Source: Caldilinea sp. CFX5 | Lineage (GTDB): Bacteria > Chloroflexota > Anaerolineae > Caldilineales > Caldilineaceae | Assembly (NCBI GenBank): GCA_021405325.1 | Contig: QWII01000042.1 | Coordinates: 88,984 to 152,983 of the forward strand | DNA: 64,000 bases | Reading direction: 5' to 3' | The notes under the pieces: generated by a model | Told to the model about the DNA's origin: nothing | Seen by the model: the letters and a program-made list of their open reading frames with translations, nothing else | Database searches by the model: none | Shown: positions 1 to 8,356 of the stretch, piece by piece | Layout: each line of letters begins with the position of its first letter | How positions within the stretch are numbered: the stretch's first letter is position 1 | Position numbers and translations under genes: made by a program

Positions 1-1605
1 CGCCCCATTAGCCGTGGGGATGGTGCGGACGGCGCCTTCTGCAGCGGCAAAATTTGCCCCAAAGATACGCTCCGCCCAAAAAGAAAAACTGACCGATTGT
101 ACATCCGGTACATAACGGGTAATCTCCTCGCGCGGCCAATCGACATTCACATCCGACCAGCGATCGGCCAAGGCAATGATGTTGAGATCGGCAATGGTGG
201 CATTTGTCAAAAACGCATTCTGCGCATTGACTACCACCACCAAGGCCTGTTGCCCCACCAGCAAACTTGTGGCCAGCCGCCGATTGGTGCGACAGCGTTG
301 CCGCTCTTCGCTGGTGATCAGCCGATGGGACATCACCAACGTCCCATTGCTGCCAGGCTGACAGAAGGTGTCAAAGGCGACCGCCAAATCTACATTATCG
401 AGAAAAATTGTCTGTGTATAGCCCGCTTGTTCAAAGAGGGCAACAATCCCTTGGGTCAGCGGCATCAGCGTTGGGTTGCCAATCACAGCAATGGTTGGTT
501 GGTTGGTGGCCGAGGCGTCGTTGCTTGCGTTTGCCGGCGTCGTATTGTAGTTCAAAAACTGTTGCCCCAACAAGCTGGTCAGCGTGGAAGCATTCCCAAT
601 GGGCCATTTGGTCTGCCGGTTAAAGCTCACCCCGGCCAGATCGACATCGGCGATCACTTGCGAGAGTTGTAGCTCATTTAGCTGTTTCAAGTTGGGATCG
701 GTCAAGAGATCGGTCGGAATCAATTCGTTGGCCAGCAGTCGCACACCGGCCAGGTCTGCGTTCAGGAGATTGGCGCCATTCATGTGCGCACCGATCAAGG
801 TCGCGCCCACCAGCCGGCTGCCACTCAACTGGGCTGAAGCCAGATTGGCGCCAATAAAACTGGCGCCTGCCAGGTTGCTGCCGGTGAGATCGACGCCGGT
901 GAGATTGGTCAGGTTTAACCAACTGCCGGCCAGGTTCGCGGCGCGCATGACGGCGCCGCTCAAGTTGGCGCGACTAAGCTGGCTGCCATAGAGGTTGGCG
1001 CTGCTAAGATTGGCATCGGTCAGGTCGGCTGCCGTAAAGACGACGCCGGCCAGATTTTTACTGCGCAAATCAGCTTCCACTAATTTGGCCCCGGCTAAGG
1101 TAACCCCCTGGAGATAGACCTGTGTCAAATTGGCCTGGGTGAAATCCGTGTCATTCAAATTGGCCCCACGAAAATCGGTGTCGCCCAAAAGCGCCCCGCG
1201 CAGATCGGCTTTGACCAACGAGGCGCCTACAAAACGCACACCGCGCAAATTCGCGTTCTGTAAATTGACGCCATCCAAATTGGCGCCGGAAAAATCGGCA
1301 TTGTAGAGATCGGCCTCACTCAGATCGGCGCCGCGCAGGTTGGCTTCGGTAAAGTTGCTGTTGCGCAAAATGCCTTGGCTAAAGTCGCGACCGAGCAGGT
1401 TTCTGCCGACGCAATCGGGTACACAGCTCACTCCATAGATAATCCAGTAGCGGGCGCTGATAAAGAGGCTAACCAGCAAGATCGCCATTAAGGTAAGCTG
1501 CACGCCAACGCGGCGGATCATGACCTGCCGGTTTTCTACCAGGTGATTGGCAATGACCACCAGCAGCGCCAACAGGACACAGGCGACAACAATCGGCAGA
1601 ATCAT
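1..1605 (-). CDS. Membrane-anchored pentapeptide-repeat protein fused to a PstS-like substrate-binding domain (3' end beyond window)
   Basis: The reading frame starts at the ATG at 1605 and stays open to the window edge (535 codons). Residues about 1-60 hold two hydrophobic segments (start MILPIVVACVLLALL). About 40 consecutive A(D/N)LxX pentapeptides follow (for example EANLRGADLSEADLYNADF) and form a right-handed beta-helix in this superfamily. After a linker there is a domain starting PTIAVIGNPTLMPLTQGI with GSNGTLVMSHRL, which resembles phosphate-type periplasmic binding proteins. The start overlaps the stop of the upstream membrane-protein gene as ATGA, so translation is probably coupled. 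Topology suggests the C-terminal part is extracytoplasmic, but this is inference. The C-terminal end is not visible. The pentapeptide assignment is certain; the ligand is unknown. Confidence 0.85.
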   Translation of the reverse strand, partial: MILPIVVACVLLALLVVIANHLVENRQVMIRRVGVQLTLMAILLVSLFISARYWIIYGVSCVPDCVGRNLLGRDFSQGILRNSNFTEANLRGADLSEADLYNADFSGANLDGVNLQNANLRGVRFVGASLVKADLRGALLGDTDFRGANLNDTDFTQANLTQVYLQGVTLAGAKLVEADLRSKNLAGVVFTAADLTDANLSSANLYGSQLSRANLSGAVMRAANLAGSWLNLTNLTGVDLTGSNLAGASFIGANLASAQLSGSRLVGATLIGAHMNGANLLNADLAGVRLLANELIPTDLLTDPNLKQLNELQLSQVIADVDLAGVSFNRQTKWPIGNASTLTSLLGQQFLNYNTTPANASNDASATNQPTIAVIGNPTLMPLTQGIVALFEQAGYTQTIFLDNVDLAVAFDTFCQPGSNGTLVMSHRLITSEERQRCRTNRRLATSLLVGQQALVVVVNAQNAFLTNATIADLNIIALADRWSDVNVDWPREEITRYVPDVQSVSFSFWAERIFGANFAAAEGAVRTIPTANGA

Positions 1606-2162
1606 CCCGCGCCTTCTTCGTGCCAGAGCAAGCCAATCAACCCTGCTTCGATCAGCTTGGTGGTCATCCCCACAGGGTTGAGCAGCCCGGCTGATCCTTG
1701 CAACAGGAAATAGGCGACAATGGTCGTGCCGCTATAGGCGATAAAAGCATCGCGCACCTCAGCACGATAGGGTTCGAGTTGCGGGGTGAAATATTGACCC
1801 GCGACGAAGGCGATAAAGCCGGCGCCATTCCAGACAAAGAGCGGAAGCCCCGCCTGCAAACCCAAGGCAATATGAATCAACGCTGTCGCGCCAGTGAGGG
1901 TGATGACCGATACTTTGCGCGCCTCTTTGTCATAGCGTAGAAAGTTTACCAACGTGGCATCCTGTGGCTGATCGGCAGCAAAAACAACCGTGCCCACTGT
2001 GGCGTCGCTAGTTGCGGCGCCACCTTCCCCGGTAGCCGGCACAGTCGCCAGCTTCGCTTCCTTGAGCCAGAGTGGCCGTTCCCCATTCTGCCAGAAGCGC
2101 AACGCCTTCACGCTCCCATAGAGCGCCCCACCGGTCGCAGCGAACAATCCGAGTGACATCAT
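1602..2162 (-). CDS. Small multi-pass membrane protein, unknown function
   Basis: This 186-residue protein has a hydrophobic N-terminus (MMSLGLFAATGGALYG), a polar middle containing KEAKLATVPATGEGG, and two or three hydrophobic segments in the C-terminal half (VSVITLTGATALIHIALGL, GAGFIAFVAGQYF, GTTIVAYFLLQGSAGLL). An AGGAGA ribosome site lies just upstream of the first of two adjacent ATGs. Its TGA overlaps the ATG of the pentapeptide/PBP gene, so the two are likely one translational unit and may act together at the membrane. No family was recognised. Confidence 0.7.
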   Translation of the reverse strand: MMSLGLFAATGGALYGSVKALRFWQNGERPLWLKEAKLATVPATGEGGAATSDATVGTVVFAADQPQDATLVNFLRYDKEARKVSVITLTGATALIHIALGLQAGLPLFVWNGAGFIAFVAGQYFTPQLEPYRAEVRDAFIAYSGTTIVAYFLLQGSAGLLNPVGMTTKLIEAGLIGLLWHEEGAG

Positions 2163-2187
2163 TTGATTCTCCTAGTTGGTTGGTTAT

Positions 2188-2269
2188 AGGACTTACGCAG
2201 CAGCCCAGACCTTTAGGGTCTCGCAGACCCTAAAGGTCTCTGGCGGCGAATCCATCTTGCGTAAGTCCT
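2188..2269. repeat. MITE-like palindromic element with 12-bp terminal inverted repeats
   Basis: AGGACTTACGCA at 2188-2199 is matched by its reverse complement at 2258-2269. Inside lies a perfect 15-bp hairpin (2207-2221 with 2225-2239, 3-nt loop) reading AGACCTTTAGGGTCT. The terminal sequence resembles ends of small IS-derived elements seen in many bacteria. No transposase is present. Confidence 0.7.
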
Positions 2270-2270
2270 G

Positions 2271-2346
2271 GGTTAGTTGGTTGGTTGGTGCGCTGGTTGA
2301 GCGGGTGCCCCCTGGGCGCGAAACCAGCGCACCAACCAACCAACCA
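2271..2346. repeat. GGTT-tetramer intergenic palindrome
   Basis: TTGGTTGGTTGGTGCGCTGG pairs with CCAGCGCACCAACCAACCAA around a GC-rich centre. It fills the gap between the two small membrane-protein genes, directly beside the element at 2188-2269. Confidence 0.75.
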
Positions 2347-2348
2347 AT

Positions 2349-3134
2349 TTATTCAGCTTCCGCCATTACCTTGGCAAGCACTGTTGTGAACGTATCCGGC
2401 TGTTGCGCGGCAACCTGGCGAATGGTGGCCAGAAGTTGGGCGTGTACTTCGGCATCGGTGGCTTTGGTAACATCAATGGGGGGCGTTTGCGCCAGCCCAT
2501 GTTCCGCCAGCTTGCGATACAAGTTCTGCCCAAAGCGTTGATTGTTCTTCCGTGTCGGCGCGCGCAGATAGGCAAGGAGCCGTTTGGAGGCGTCAAACTC
2601 ATCCTGGGCAAAGGCCGCCTCGCGATTGGTGCGGCAATAGAGCAGCACAATTGCGCGCGCCTTTTGTTCAGCAGTGGGCAATTGGGTGAGTTCGCCGTTG
2701 AGCAAGGCAGTCAACTCAAAACCCATCTCGCGGCAAAACTCCGCTACTTGTTGGGTAAAGGCTACGTTGGCTGCCGGCGACAACGCATTCAACCAACGCA
2801 CCACCTTTTCATCCTCCACAAGCGCCGTGGTCGCCCAAGTGCGAAAGCCCTCGGCCAGATCGACCTGTTTCGCGTTGAAATCCAAGCTATTGCGCAATTG
2901 CGTAAACTCCTGAGCCACCCGTGCCCGTGCCGGCGCCGTTAACGTCTCGACGCTGGTCGCCACCCTGGCGATTGCGCCTGGCGTTGCATCTGGCATTGCA
3001 TCTGGCGTTGCATCTGGCATTGCCCCCTCACCCGGCCCCTTGTTTTGCGGCCAGGCCAGCCAGCGCTGCTTCCAACTGCGCGAGAGCATCCCTAGCACCA
3101 GCACCGCCATGATCAATGAAAGATAAAATGACAT
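2349..3134 (-). CDS. Single-pass membrane protein with a repetitive DAMPDATP linker, unknown function
   Basis: The start chosen is ATG at 3134, preceded by AGAGG nine bases upstream; an in-frame TTG at 3137 is less well placed. One N-terminal transmembrane segment (SFYLSLIMAVLVLGML) is followed by a basic stretch (RSWKQRW). Next comes a short tandem-repeat linker (PDATPDAMPDATPGA), then a soluble alpha-helical domain of about 200 residues with no recognised motif. Its position between the other small membrane protein and the SPFH gene suggests a shared membrane-associated role, which is a guess. The protein family is unknown to me. Confidence 0.7.
   Translation of the reverse strand: MSFYLSLIMAVLVLGMLSRSWKQRWLAWPQNKGPGEGAMPDATPDAMPDATPGAIARVATSVETLTAPARARVAQEFTQLRNSLDFNAKQVDLAEGFRTWATTALVEDEKVVRWLNALSPAANVAFTQQVAEFCREMGFELTALLNGELTQLPTAEQKARAIVLLYCRTNREAAFAQDEFDASKRLLAYLRAPTRKNNQRFGQNLYRKLAEHGLAQTPPIDVTKATDAEVHAQLLATIRQVAAQQPDTFTTVLAKVMAEAE
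2978..3026 (-). repeat. In-frame 12-bp tandem repeat (GATGCNACGCCA type)
   Basis: About four copies of a 12-base unit encode the alternating DAMP/DATP linker of the membrane protein. Such repeats are prone to copy-number change in frame. Confidence 0.7.
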
Positions 3135-3192
3135 CAAAAATTTCCTCTAGTTGAACGTTGGTGGGTTAGTTTCTACCAAACCTACCACCCAC

Positions 3193-4272
3193 CTACCGAT
3201 AATTCGCCGGCGTCGGCAACGGTATTGGTTGTTGTGGTAACGCCACCGGTAGGGTATCCGTGGTTGTCACTGTGGTCGTTGACCCGATGCCCTGCGCCAG
3301 ATCGGGGAGCGGCAGAATGAGCGGGGAGTTGTTGGGCACCAACATCACCTTGATGTTGGGCGCCAGCTTCTCTACATAGTGATAGGTGATCAACTCCGGG
3401 TTTTTCTCCAACGCATCGGCAATGAGCGTCAAGGCGCGGGCTTGCGAACGCGCTTCGATCTCAATTGCATCGGCGCGCCCTTCGGCCAGATTGCGAATTT
3501 GTGCCGCCTGGTACTCACTCTGTTGCTGTCCTTCCAACGCGATCTGCTTCTGTTCAACGGATGCCGCGTACTCCGGTGAAAAGGTAATATCGCGCAGGAG
3601 AAACTGATCGAGGATCAAGCCCTTATCGGCAAACTCAATGCGCAGAAAATTGTTGAGCGCCGCTTCTAAATCGCGCCGCGCCGAACTATTGACCTCATTT
3701 ACCTTAAATTGCGAAACCTGTGTGCGCACCACACCACGAATCACCGGGCGTACAAAGTCTTGAATATAGCGGTTCTGCCAATCGGTGTGAATTAACACCG
3801 CCTGCTCCATATCAACGCGAAAGATGACTGAACAGTCCATGCGCACCTCTTGTCCGTCACTGGTGCGGGCGCGGATCGAATCGTCCCCCAACACAGCCCC
3901 CTCATCGGGCGAATTGGACATGGTATAGGTCTGCCAATAGGTTGGATAGCGCACCGACCGCTCCAAAAAGGGAATGATCCAGTGCAAGCCCGGTCGCATG
4001 GGCTGGGGACGGATACCGCCGGGCGTCGTGACCGAGACAACCACGCCGACCTCCTGCGGTTGAATAAAAACCAACGCCAGGCTGAGTAGACTGACAATCG
4101 TCACCAAGACGAGCGGCACCAACACCCGAAAGGAAAAAATTTCAATGAGCGCGGCGACAAAGCCGTCACGCCAGACTGTGCGCAAAAAAATGTCGAGCGC
4201 GTAGATCGTAAAGATCAGCCAGGCGATCCAGGCGACAATATCTATAAGTCGGTCAATATCGTATTCGAGCAT
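3193..4272 (-). CDS. SPFH/band-7 (prohibitin/stomatin-like) membrane protein
   Basis: This 359-residue protein has two N-terminal hydrophobic segments (VAWIAWLIFTIYALDIFL and VLVPLVLVTIVSLLSLALVF). An SPFH domain follows from about residue 70: VGVVVSVTTPGGIRPQPMRPGLHWIIPF, then DGQEVRMDCSVIFRV. A helical, Ala/Glu-rich coiled-coil follows (EQKQIALEGQQQSEYQAAQIRNLAEGRADAIEIEARSQA), as in family members that oligomerise into membrane rings or scaffold membrane proteases. The Pro-rich C-terminal tail is not diagnostic. The GGTT palindrome ends immediately before the ATG and no Shine-Dalgarno sequence is visible. No protease (HflK/C or NfeD type) neighbour is present. Confidence 0.85.
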   Translation of the reverse strand: MLEYDIDRLIDIVAWIAWLIFTIYALDIFLRTVWRDGFVAALIEIFSFRVLVPLVLVTIVSLLSLALVFIQPQEVGVVVSVTTPGGIRPQPMRPGLHWIIPFLERSVRYPTYWQTYTMSNSPDEGAVLGDDSIRARTSDGQEVRMDCSVIFRVDMEQAVLIHTDWQNRYIQDFVRPVIRGVVRTQVSQFKVNEVNSSARRDLEAALNNFLRIEFADKGLILDQFLLRDITFSPEYAASVEQKQIALEGQQQSEYQAAQIRNLAEGRADAIEIEARSQARALTLIADALEKNPELITYHYVEKLAPNIKVMLVPNNSPLILPLPDLAQGIGSTTTVTTTDTLPVALPQQPIPLPTPANYR

Positions 4273-4378
4273 TAGTTGGTTAGTTAGGTAGTTAGGTAGT
4301 TAGTTAGTTGGTTGGTTGAGACTTCGGCGTGAGCGCTCAGTCGAACGCTTGTCGAAATCAACCAACTAACCAACCAAC
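4273..4378. repeat. GGTT-tetramer palindrome with a GACTTCGGCG...CTCAGTCGA core
   Basis: Runs of TAGTTGG/TTAGGTAG units pair with CAACCAACTAACCAACCAAC around a core reading GACTTCGGCGTGAGCGCTCA. Most of the core recurs on the opposite strand inside the condensation domain of the hybrid synthase (about 17425-17465). Confidence 0.75.
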
Positions 4379-4391
4379 GCCTGCCCTGATT

Positions 4392-5738
4392 CTAGCGTTC
4401 AGGCGCGATTTCATCGAGTGCAAGGCCGCTTGTTTCCGGTAAGCGCGCCACGACAAAGGGGGTGATCAGAATAAAGGCGGACATAAAGCTGACGGCGACC
4501 CATTGGGAACCGACAAAGCCAAAGAAGATCCCATGCACCGCCTGACTCAACGCCGCCCCTGCCGCTGCCACCAATGCCCGCGCTCCCGCCGCTGTAGAGC
4601 GGTACGACGTTGGGTAGAGTTCGGTGCTGAGGGTGTCTACCGAGACGTTGATGCCCATCATGCCAAAGAGCATAATGACCCAAAGAACGGGCAAAAGCCA
4701 ACCGCTGCCGTTATAAAAGAGGCTGATGAAGATCGGCATACAACCCAAAAAGAGCATTGCCGCCCGTTTGCGCCCCAGCAAGTCGCCCACATTGCCGGCC
4801 AGCGTATTGCCAAAGAGCGCCAGAAAACCGCCGGCCATGGTCAAGATGCTAATATGCCAGGGCTGCCAGCCATGCGCCTCCTGCAAATAGGTCGGGTCAT
4901 AGAAGAAGGCAACTTCGGCGGCAAAGGTGTAGATAAAGACGATGGCCGTAATTGCCCAAAAGCGGGCTGGATATGCACGCACCAGATCAATGACCGGTTG
5001 CAGGTTTGCCATAAACGGCTCTTCGACCCCTTCGCGCTTGTGCGCTCGCAGGGCCTGTTGTTTCTGAAAGTGGGCGGTCTCTGGCAGGTTACGGCGCAGG
5101 CTGGCAAGAATTACCAGCGGTAAAAAGCCGATCACATAGAGCGAGCGCCAGCCAAAGGGCATGACATCAATAAAGGCGAAAAAGAGCGCCGCCAACCCAA
5201 AGCCGGTCGCCGCCATCGCTGCCAGCGCGCCGATACCCCGGCCGCGCGCATCCGGCGGAAACTCTTCCGCGATCACCACCGCCGAGAGTAACATCTCCGC
5301 TGTGACAAACATGCGTGAGAAAAATTGCAGCGTTACAAACATCGGCACCGAAGTTGATAAAGCGGTGGCTCCCGTTAAGACGGTATAGCCCAGAATCGTA
5401 AAGAGCAACAGTCGCCGTCGCCCGATGCGATCGGCCGCCAACATCAACAAGAAGGCGGGCAATGAGCCAAGTTGGATAATCGCAATCGTATTGCTCAACT
5501 GCGCGTCAGTAATGCCCAAATTGCTCTGAATTTGCGGCAGCGCCATTTGCAGAATGGCAAGATCATAACGGTTGAAGAGGGAGGCAAAGCCAACCAATCC
5601 CAGTAGCCGCCACTGGTAGCGCGTGAGCCGGGGCAATTTCAAAGCAAACAGAAAGGGCAAAAACCAGACCCAAAGCGGCCATTTCTGTTGCAGTTCGGCG
5701 TCGGCTGACGACGGCCCCGTGAGCGTTTGCGTTTCCAT
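4392..5738 (-). CDS. Major facilitator superfamily transporter
   Basis: This 448-residue integral membrane protein has about 12 hydrophobic segments. The MFS loop 2-3 signature appears as AADRIGRRRLLLF, and a second copy after the central loop reads AGNVGDLLGRKRAAMLF. The acidic/polar TM1 motif FNRYDLAILQMALPQI resembles sugar/organic-acid porters (SP/ACS type). AAAGGAAA precedes the ATG, and a plausible sigma-70 promoter lies at 5806-5834. It may belong to the adjacent cluster as an exporter or importer, but its own promoter and the gap suggest independent control. The substrate is unknown. Confidence 0.88.
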   Translation of the reverse strand: METQTLTGPSSADAELQQKWPLWVWFLPFLFALKLPRLTRYQWRLLGLVGFASLFNRYDLAILQMALPQIQSNLGITDAQLSNTIAIIQLGSLPAFLLMLAADRIGRRRLLLFTILGYTVLTGATALSTSVPMFVTLQFFSRMFVTAEMLLSAVVIAEEFPPDARGRGIGALAAMAATGFGLAALFFAFIDVMPFGWRSLYVIGFLPLVILASLRRNLPETAHFQKQQALRAHKREGVEEPFMANLQPVIDLVRAYPARFWAITAIVFIYTFAAEVAFFYDPTYLQEAHGWQPWHISILTMAGGFLALFGNTLAGNVGDLLGRKRAAMLFLGCMPIFISLFYNGSGWLLPVLWVIMLFGMMGINVSVDTLSTELYPTSYRSTAAGARALVAAAGAALSQAVHGIFFGFVGSQWVAVSFMSAFILITPFVVARLPETSGLALDEIAPER

Positions 5739-5805
5739 TTTAGTTTCCTTTGGTGGGTTGGTGGGTTTGGTGGATTCGTTGGTTTTCCAGAAAATCGGTT
5801 GCTAG

Positions 5806-5834
5806 ATCATAAAGCGACAGACTAAATTTCGCAA
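5806..5834 (-). promoter_or_regulatory. Predicted sigma-70 promoter for the MFS gene
   Basis: On the minus strand TTGCGA (5834-5829) is followed after 17 nt by TATGAT (5811-5806), in the AT-rich gap upstream of the transporter. Confidence 0.5.
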
Positions 5835-5878
5835 ATCGTAAGATTAAAATGTAATAAATTAATCTAATATAATGTTTA

Positions 5879-6958
5879 CTAACCAGCCATCACCCCATCT
5901 TGCCAGCGCTCCTGATTCGCCGCATAGATCGCTTGTAAGATGGCTGGTACGTCATAGGTCACTTGCCAGGACGGGTAGTGCCTCTGGAACTTGCGCAGAT
6001 CGCTGATCCACCAAATATGATCGCCCACGCGGTTCTCTTCGGAATAGCGCCAACTCAAAGGGCGACCGGCAATCTCTTGACAAACATCAATGGCTTCCAA
6101 CATGGAGCAGTTGCTGGTGCGACCTCCGCCCATGTTGTAGACCTCGGCAATGCGTGGGGCGCGATAAAATTCATAGAAGGCGCGAATCAGATCGGCGCTG
6201 TGAATATTGTCGCGCACCTGTTTGCCCTTGTAGCCGTAGATCGTGTAGGGTGTGCCGGTGGCTGTACATTTCATCAAGTAGGCCAGAAAACCATGCAACT
6301 GGGCGCCGGCATGGTGTGGCCCGGTGAGACAGCCGCAACGGAAACAGGCCGTGGGCAACTCAAAGTAGTGACCATACTCCTGCACCAACACATCCGCTGC
6401 CACCTTTGAAGCGCCAAAGAGGCTGTGCATTGTCTGGTCGAGCGACATATTTTCGCTGATACCTGTGGCGTAGGGGTGATTCGGGTCAATCTCCCAACGG
6501 TTGGCTTCTTCGATCAATGGCAGCCGGTTTGGTGTATCCCCATAGACCTTGTTGGTCGAAGTAAAGATGAAGACGCTCTGCGGTGCATAGTGCCGCGCTG
6601 CTTCCAGCAAGTTGAGCGTACCGGTGGCGTTGACGGCAAAGTCCGTATGCGGTTCACGCACCGCCCAATCATGGGACGGTTGCGCCGCCGTATGAATGAT
6701 GAGCGCGATCTGCCGCCCATAGCGTTGGAAGATCCGGTTGATCGCCCCCTGGTCGCGGATATCTACCGTCTGGTGTTCATAGCGCGCCACTGTCTCTTCC
6801 AGGCGCCGCCGATTCCAGTGGGTCGAGGCGCTTTCGCCAAAGAAATAGCGGCGCATATCGTTGTCGATGCCGACCACATCCATGCCCAAGCCGGCAAAAA
6901 AGCTGACCGCCTCTGAGCCAATCAAGCCGGCCGAACCAGTGACAATTGCTACACTCAT
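5879..6958 (-). CDS. Extended SDR NAD-dependent sugar epimerase/dehydratase (CDP-paratose 2-epimerase-like)
   Basis: This 359-residue protein begins with a Rossmann motif ([13 protein letters not shown], residues about 5-17). It has [20 protein letters not shown] and [15 protein letters not shown], typical of nucleotide-sugar epimerases of the RfbE/WcaG group. At the YxxxK site it reads FGASK, with Phe at about residue 181 in place of the catalytic Tyr and Lys185 kept. This may be normal for its subfamily, so it is not called inactive. AAGGAA precedes the ATG. It is the last gene of the biosynthetic cluster, 12 bp after a glycosyltransferase, and so probably makes or remodels an NDP-sugar for that enzyme. 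Confidence 0.85.
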   Translation of the reverse strand: MSVAIVTGSAGLIGSEAVSFFAGLGMDVVGIDNDMRRYFFGESASTHWNRRRLEETVARYEHQTVDIRDQGAINRIFQRYGRQIALIIHTAAQPSHDWAVREPHTDFAVNATGTLNLLEAARHYAPQSVFIFTSTNKVYGDTPNRLPLIEEANRWEIDPNHPYATGISENMSLDQTMHSLFGASKVAADVLVQEYGHYFELPTACFRCGCLTGPHHAGAQLHGFLAYLMKCTATGTPYTIYGYKGKQVRDNIHSADLIRAFYEFYRAPRIAEVYNMGGGRTSNCSMLEAIDVCQEIAGRPLSWRYSEENRVGDHIWWISDLRKFQRHYPSWQVTYDVPAILQAIYAANQERWQDGVMAG

Positions 6959-6970
6959 GAACCAATTCCT

Positions 6971-8251
6971 TTAGAGAGTGGTTGATTCGTTGGTTGGTTC
7001 GTTGGTTGAGCCTGTCGAAACCAACGAATCAACCAACGAACCAACCAACTTCTGTTTAAATTGAAGAATTTCATCGGCGGCTCGTCGATAGCCGCCGGCT
7101 TCTCTAAGCGATTGACTGAGCCGTTGCGCGCCTTGTTTGAAGCGCGGATCCGCCAGGATGTGGGCGACCATGCCGCGCAGCCGCTCCGGGGTAGCCTCCG
7201 CGGTAAAGAGCGGCAAGCCGGCGCTTAATTCCGCTACGCGTCCAGCCACCATATACTGGTCGCCCCGCTGTGGCACCACCAGCAATGGCACGCCATAGAG
7301 CAGCCCTTCGTTGGCGCTGTTCATGCCGCCGTGGGTAATAAAGAGCGCTGCCCGCTCGAGAATTTCTAACTGCGGGACAAAATCGCTGACAATAAAGTTG
7401 GCCGGCGGCTCCCCCAATTGGCTGCGATCTGTGTTTTTACCAATTGCCATTACCACCTGGTAGGGCATCCCGGCAAAGGCGGCGAAACAGGCGCGATAGA
7501 ACTCCGGCAACTCATTGAAAACTGTGCCCATAGAAATGTAGATCAACGGCGCGCCACTCAACTGGTCAAAGGGAAAGGCGCTGACCGGTGGTCGCGCACC
7601 GATGGATGGGCCGACAAACTTGTAGCGCTCATCAAAATGTTCGCCGCCCAGTTGGAACAATTGTGAAGTAAAGATGATATTGAGCGGCTGTGGGTTGCCC
7701 AGAAATTGCACCAGATTCGGGCAACGCGTGCCATATTGGCGGTCAACCCGCTGGGCTGCTTCAAAATAGGTATGCAGATGCAACAAGGCGCGCTGTAGCA
7801 CCTCCGGTGATGCGCCGCCATAGAGTCGCGGCACCAGATATTCAGCGTTGACCAGCGCCTCATGTAACGCAAAGACCACCGAAAGCGTCGCCGCCGGCAC
7901 CTGCAGAATTTGACCGACCAGATTCCCCCAAATGCTTTTGGAATCAAGCAGCAGGTAGTCAGGTCGCAGATCCCGTACTTCCATCAACAGATCCGGCAGC
8001 AACGCCTCGCTCAACTTGAGCAGTCGCGCCATATCACTAAACAGCCCTTCGGTCGGCGGATGGGGGTCGAAGGCATTGTGGTCATAAGCATAGGCGCGAA
8101 ATTCGGCGCCGGTCTGTTCGATCCGCGCCCGTGATCGCTCTGCCGAGTAGTAAACTACCCGCTCCCCCCGCCGCACCAACTCTTCCACCACTGCCAACTT
8201 GGGCGCAATATGACCGTGGGTTGGGTAACAAAGCACAACAGCCGTTGACAC
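6971..8251 (-). CDS. MGT/UGT-type glycosyltransferase (macrolide glycosyltransferase family) with repeat-encoded C-terminal tail
   Basis: The GT1-type enzyme starts VLCYPTHGHIAPKLAVVEEL and carries the nucleotide-sugar binding signature FITHGGMNSANEGLLYGVPLLVVPQRGDQ in the C-terminal Rossmann domain. I place the start at GTG 8251, with AAGGAG six bases upstream and a beginning (STAVV) that aligns with its paralogue at 13481. An upstream TTG extension lies inside a hairpin. After KLVG the frame reads on through the GGTT palindrome for 22 more residues ending NESTTL, whereas its paralogues stop at LVG. It is one of three paralogous glycosyltransferases in the cluster and is expected to attach a sugar to the polyketide-peptide product. 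Confidence 0.88.
   Translation of the reverse strand: MSTAVVLCYPTHGHIAPKLAVVEELVRRGERVVYYSAERSRARIEQTGAEFRAYAYDHNAFDPHPPTEGLFSDMARLLKLSEALLPDLLMEVRDLRPDYLLLDSKSIWGNLVGQILQVPAATLSVVFALHEALVNAEYLVPRLYGGASPEVLQRALLHLHTYFEAAQRVDRQYGTRCPNLVQFLGNPQPLNIIFTSQLFQLGGEHFDERYKFVGPSIGARPPVSAFPFDQLSGAPLIYISMGTVFNELPEFYRACFAAFAGMPYQVVMAIGKNTDRSQLGEPPANFIVSDFVPQLEILERAALFITHGGMNSANEGLLYGVPLLVVPQRGDQYMVAGRVAELSAGLPLFTAEATPERLRGMVAHILADPRFKQGAQRLSQSLREAGGYRRAADEILQFKQKLVGSLVDSLVSTGSTNEPTNESTTL
6979..7048. repeat. GGTT palindrome (GAGCCTGTCGA core) read as coding sequence
   Basis: GGTTGATTCGTTGGTT... pairs with AACCAACGAATCAACC around the core GAGCCTGTCGA. It overlaps the 3' end of the glycosyltransferase and encodes its extra tail. 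Confidence 0.8.
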
Positions 8252-8275
8252 AAATTTCTCCTTTTCCCCTAACGA

Positions 8276-8347
8276 CCCCACTCGCTCCAAGCCGGTCCAT
8301 GACCGGCGAGCGTTCGCCAGTGGCGGACCGGCTTGGAGCGAGTGGGG
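8276..8347. repeat. CCGGTCC-type intergenic hairpin, 23-bp perfect arms
   Basis: 8276-8298 and 8325-8347 are perfect inverted copies, containing CTCGCTCCAAGCCGGTCC. The family, with GAGCGGG/CCGGTC modules, recurs at 43606-43648, 43702-43780 and 48896-48958. Confidence 0.85.
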
Positions 8348-8356
8348 CGCCTCCTT

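Noticed and set aside
97..672. Plus-strand frame in the first kilobase
   Set aside because: The opposite strand is continuously open and encodes the pentapeptide/PBP protein, with domain continuity across this interval.
8252..8290. TTG start for the first glycosyltransferase at 8290
   Set aside because: The extension lies in a 23-bp hairpin arm, while GTG 8251 has AAGGAG at good spacing and aligns with paralogue starts.
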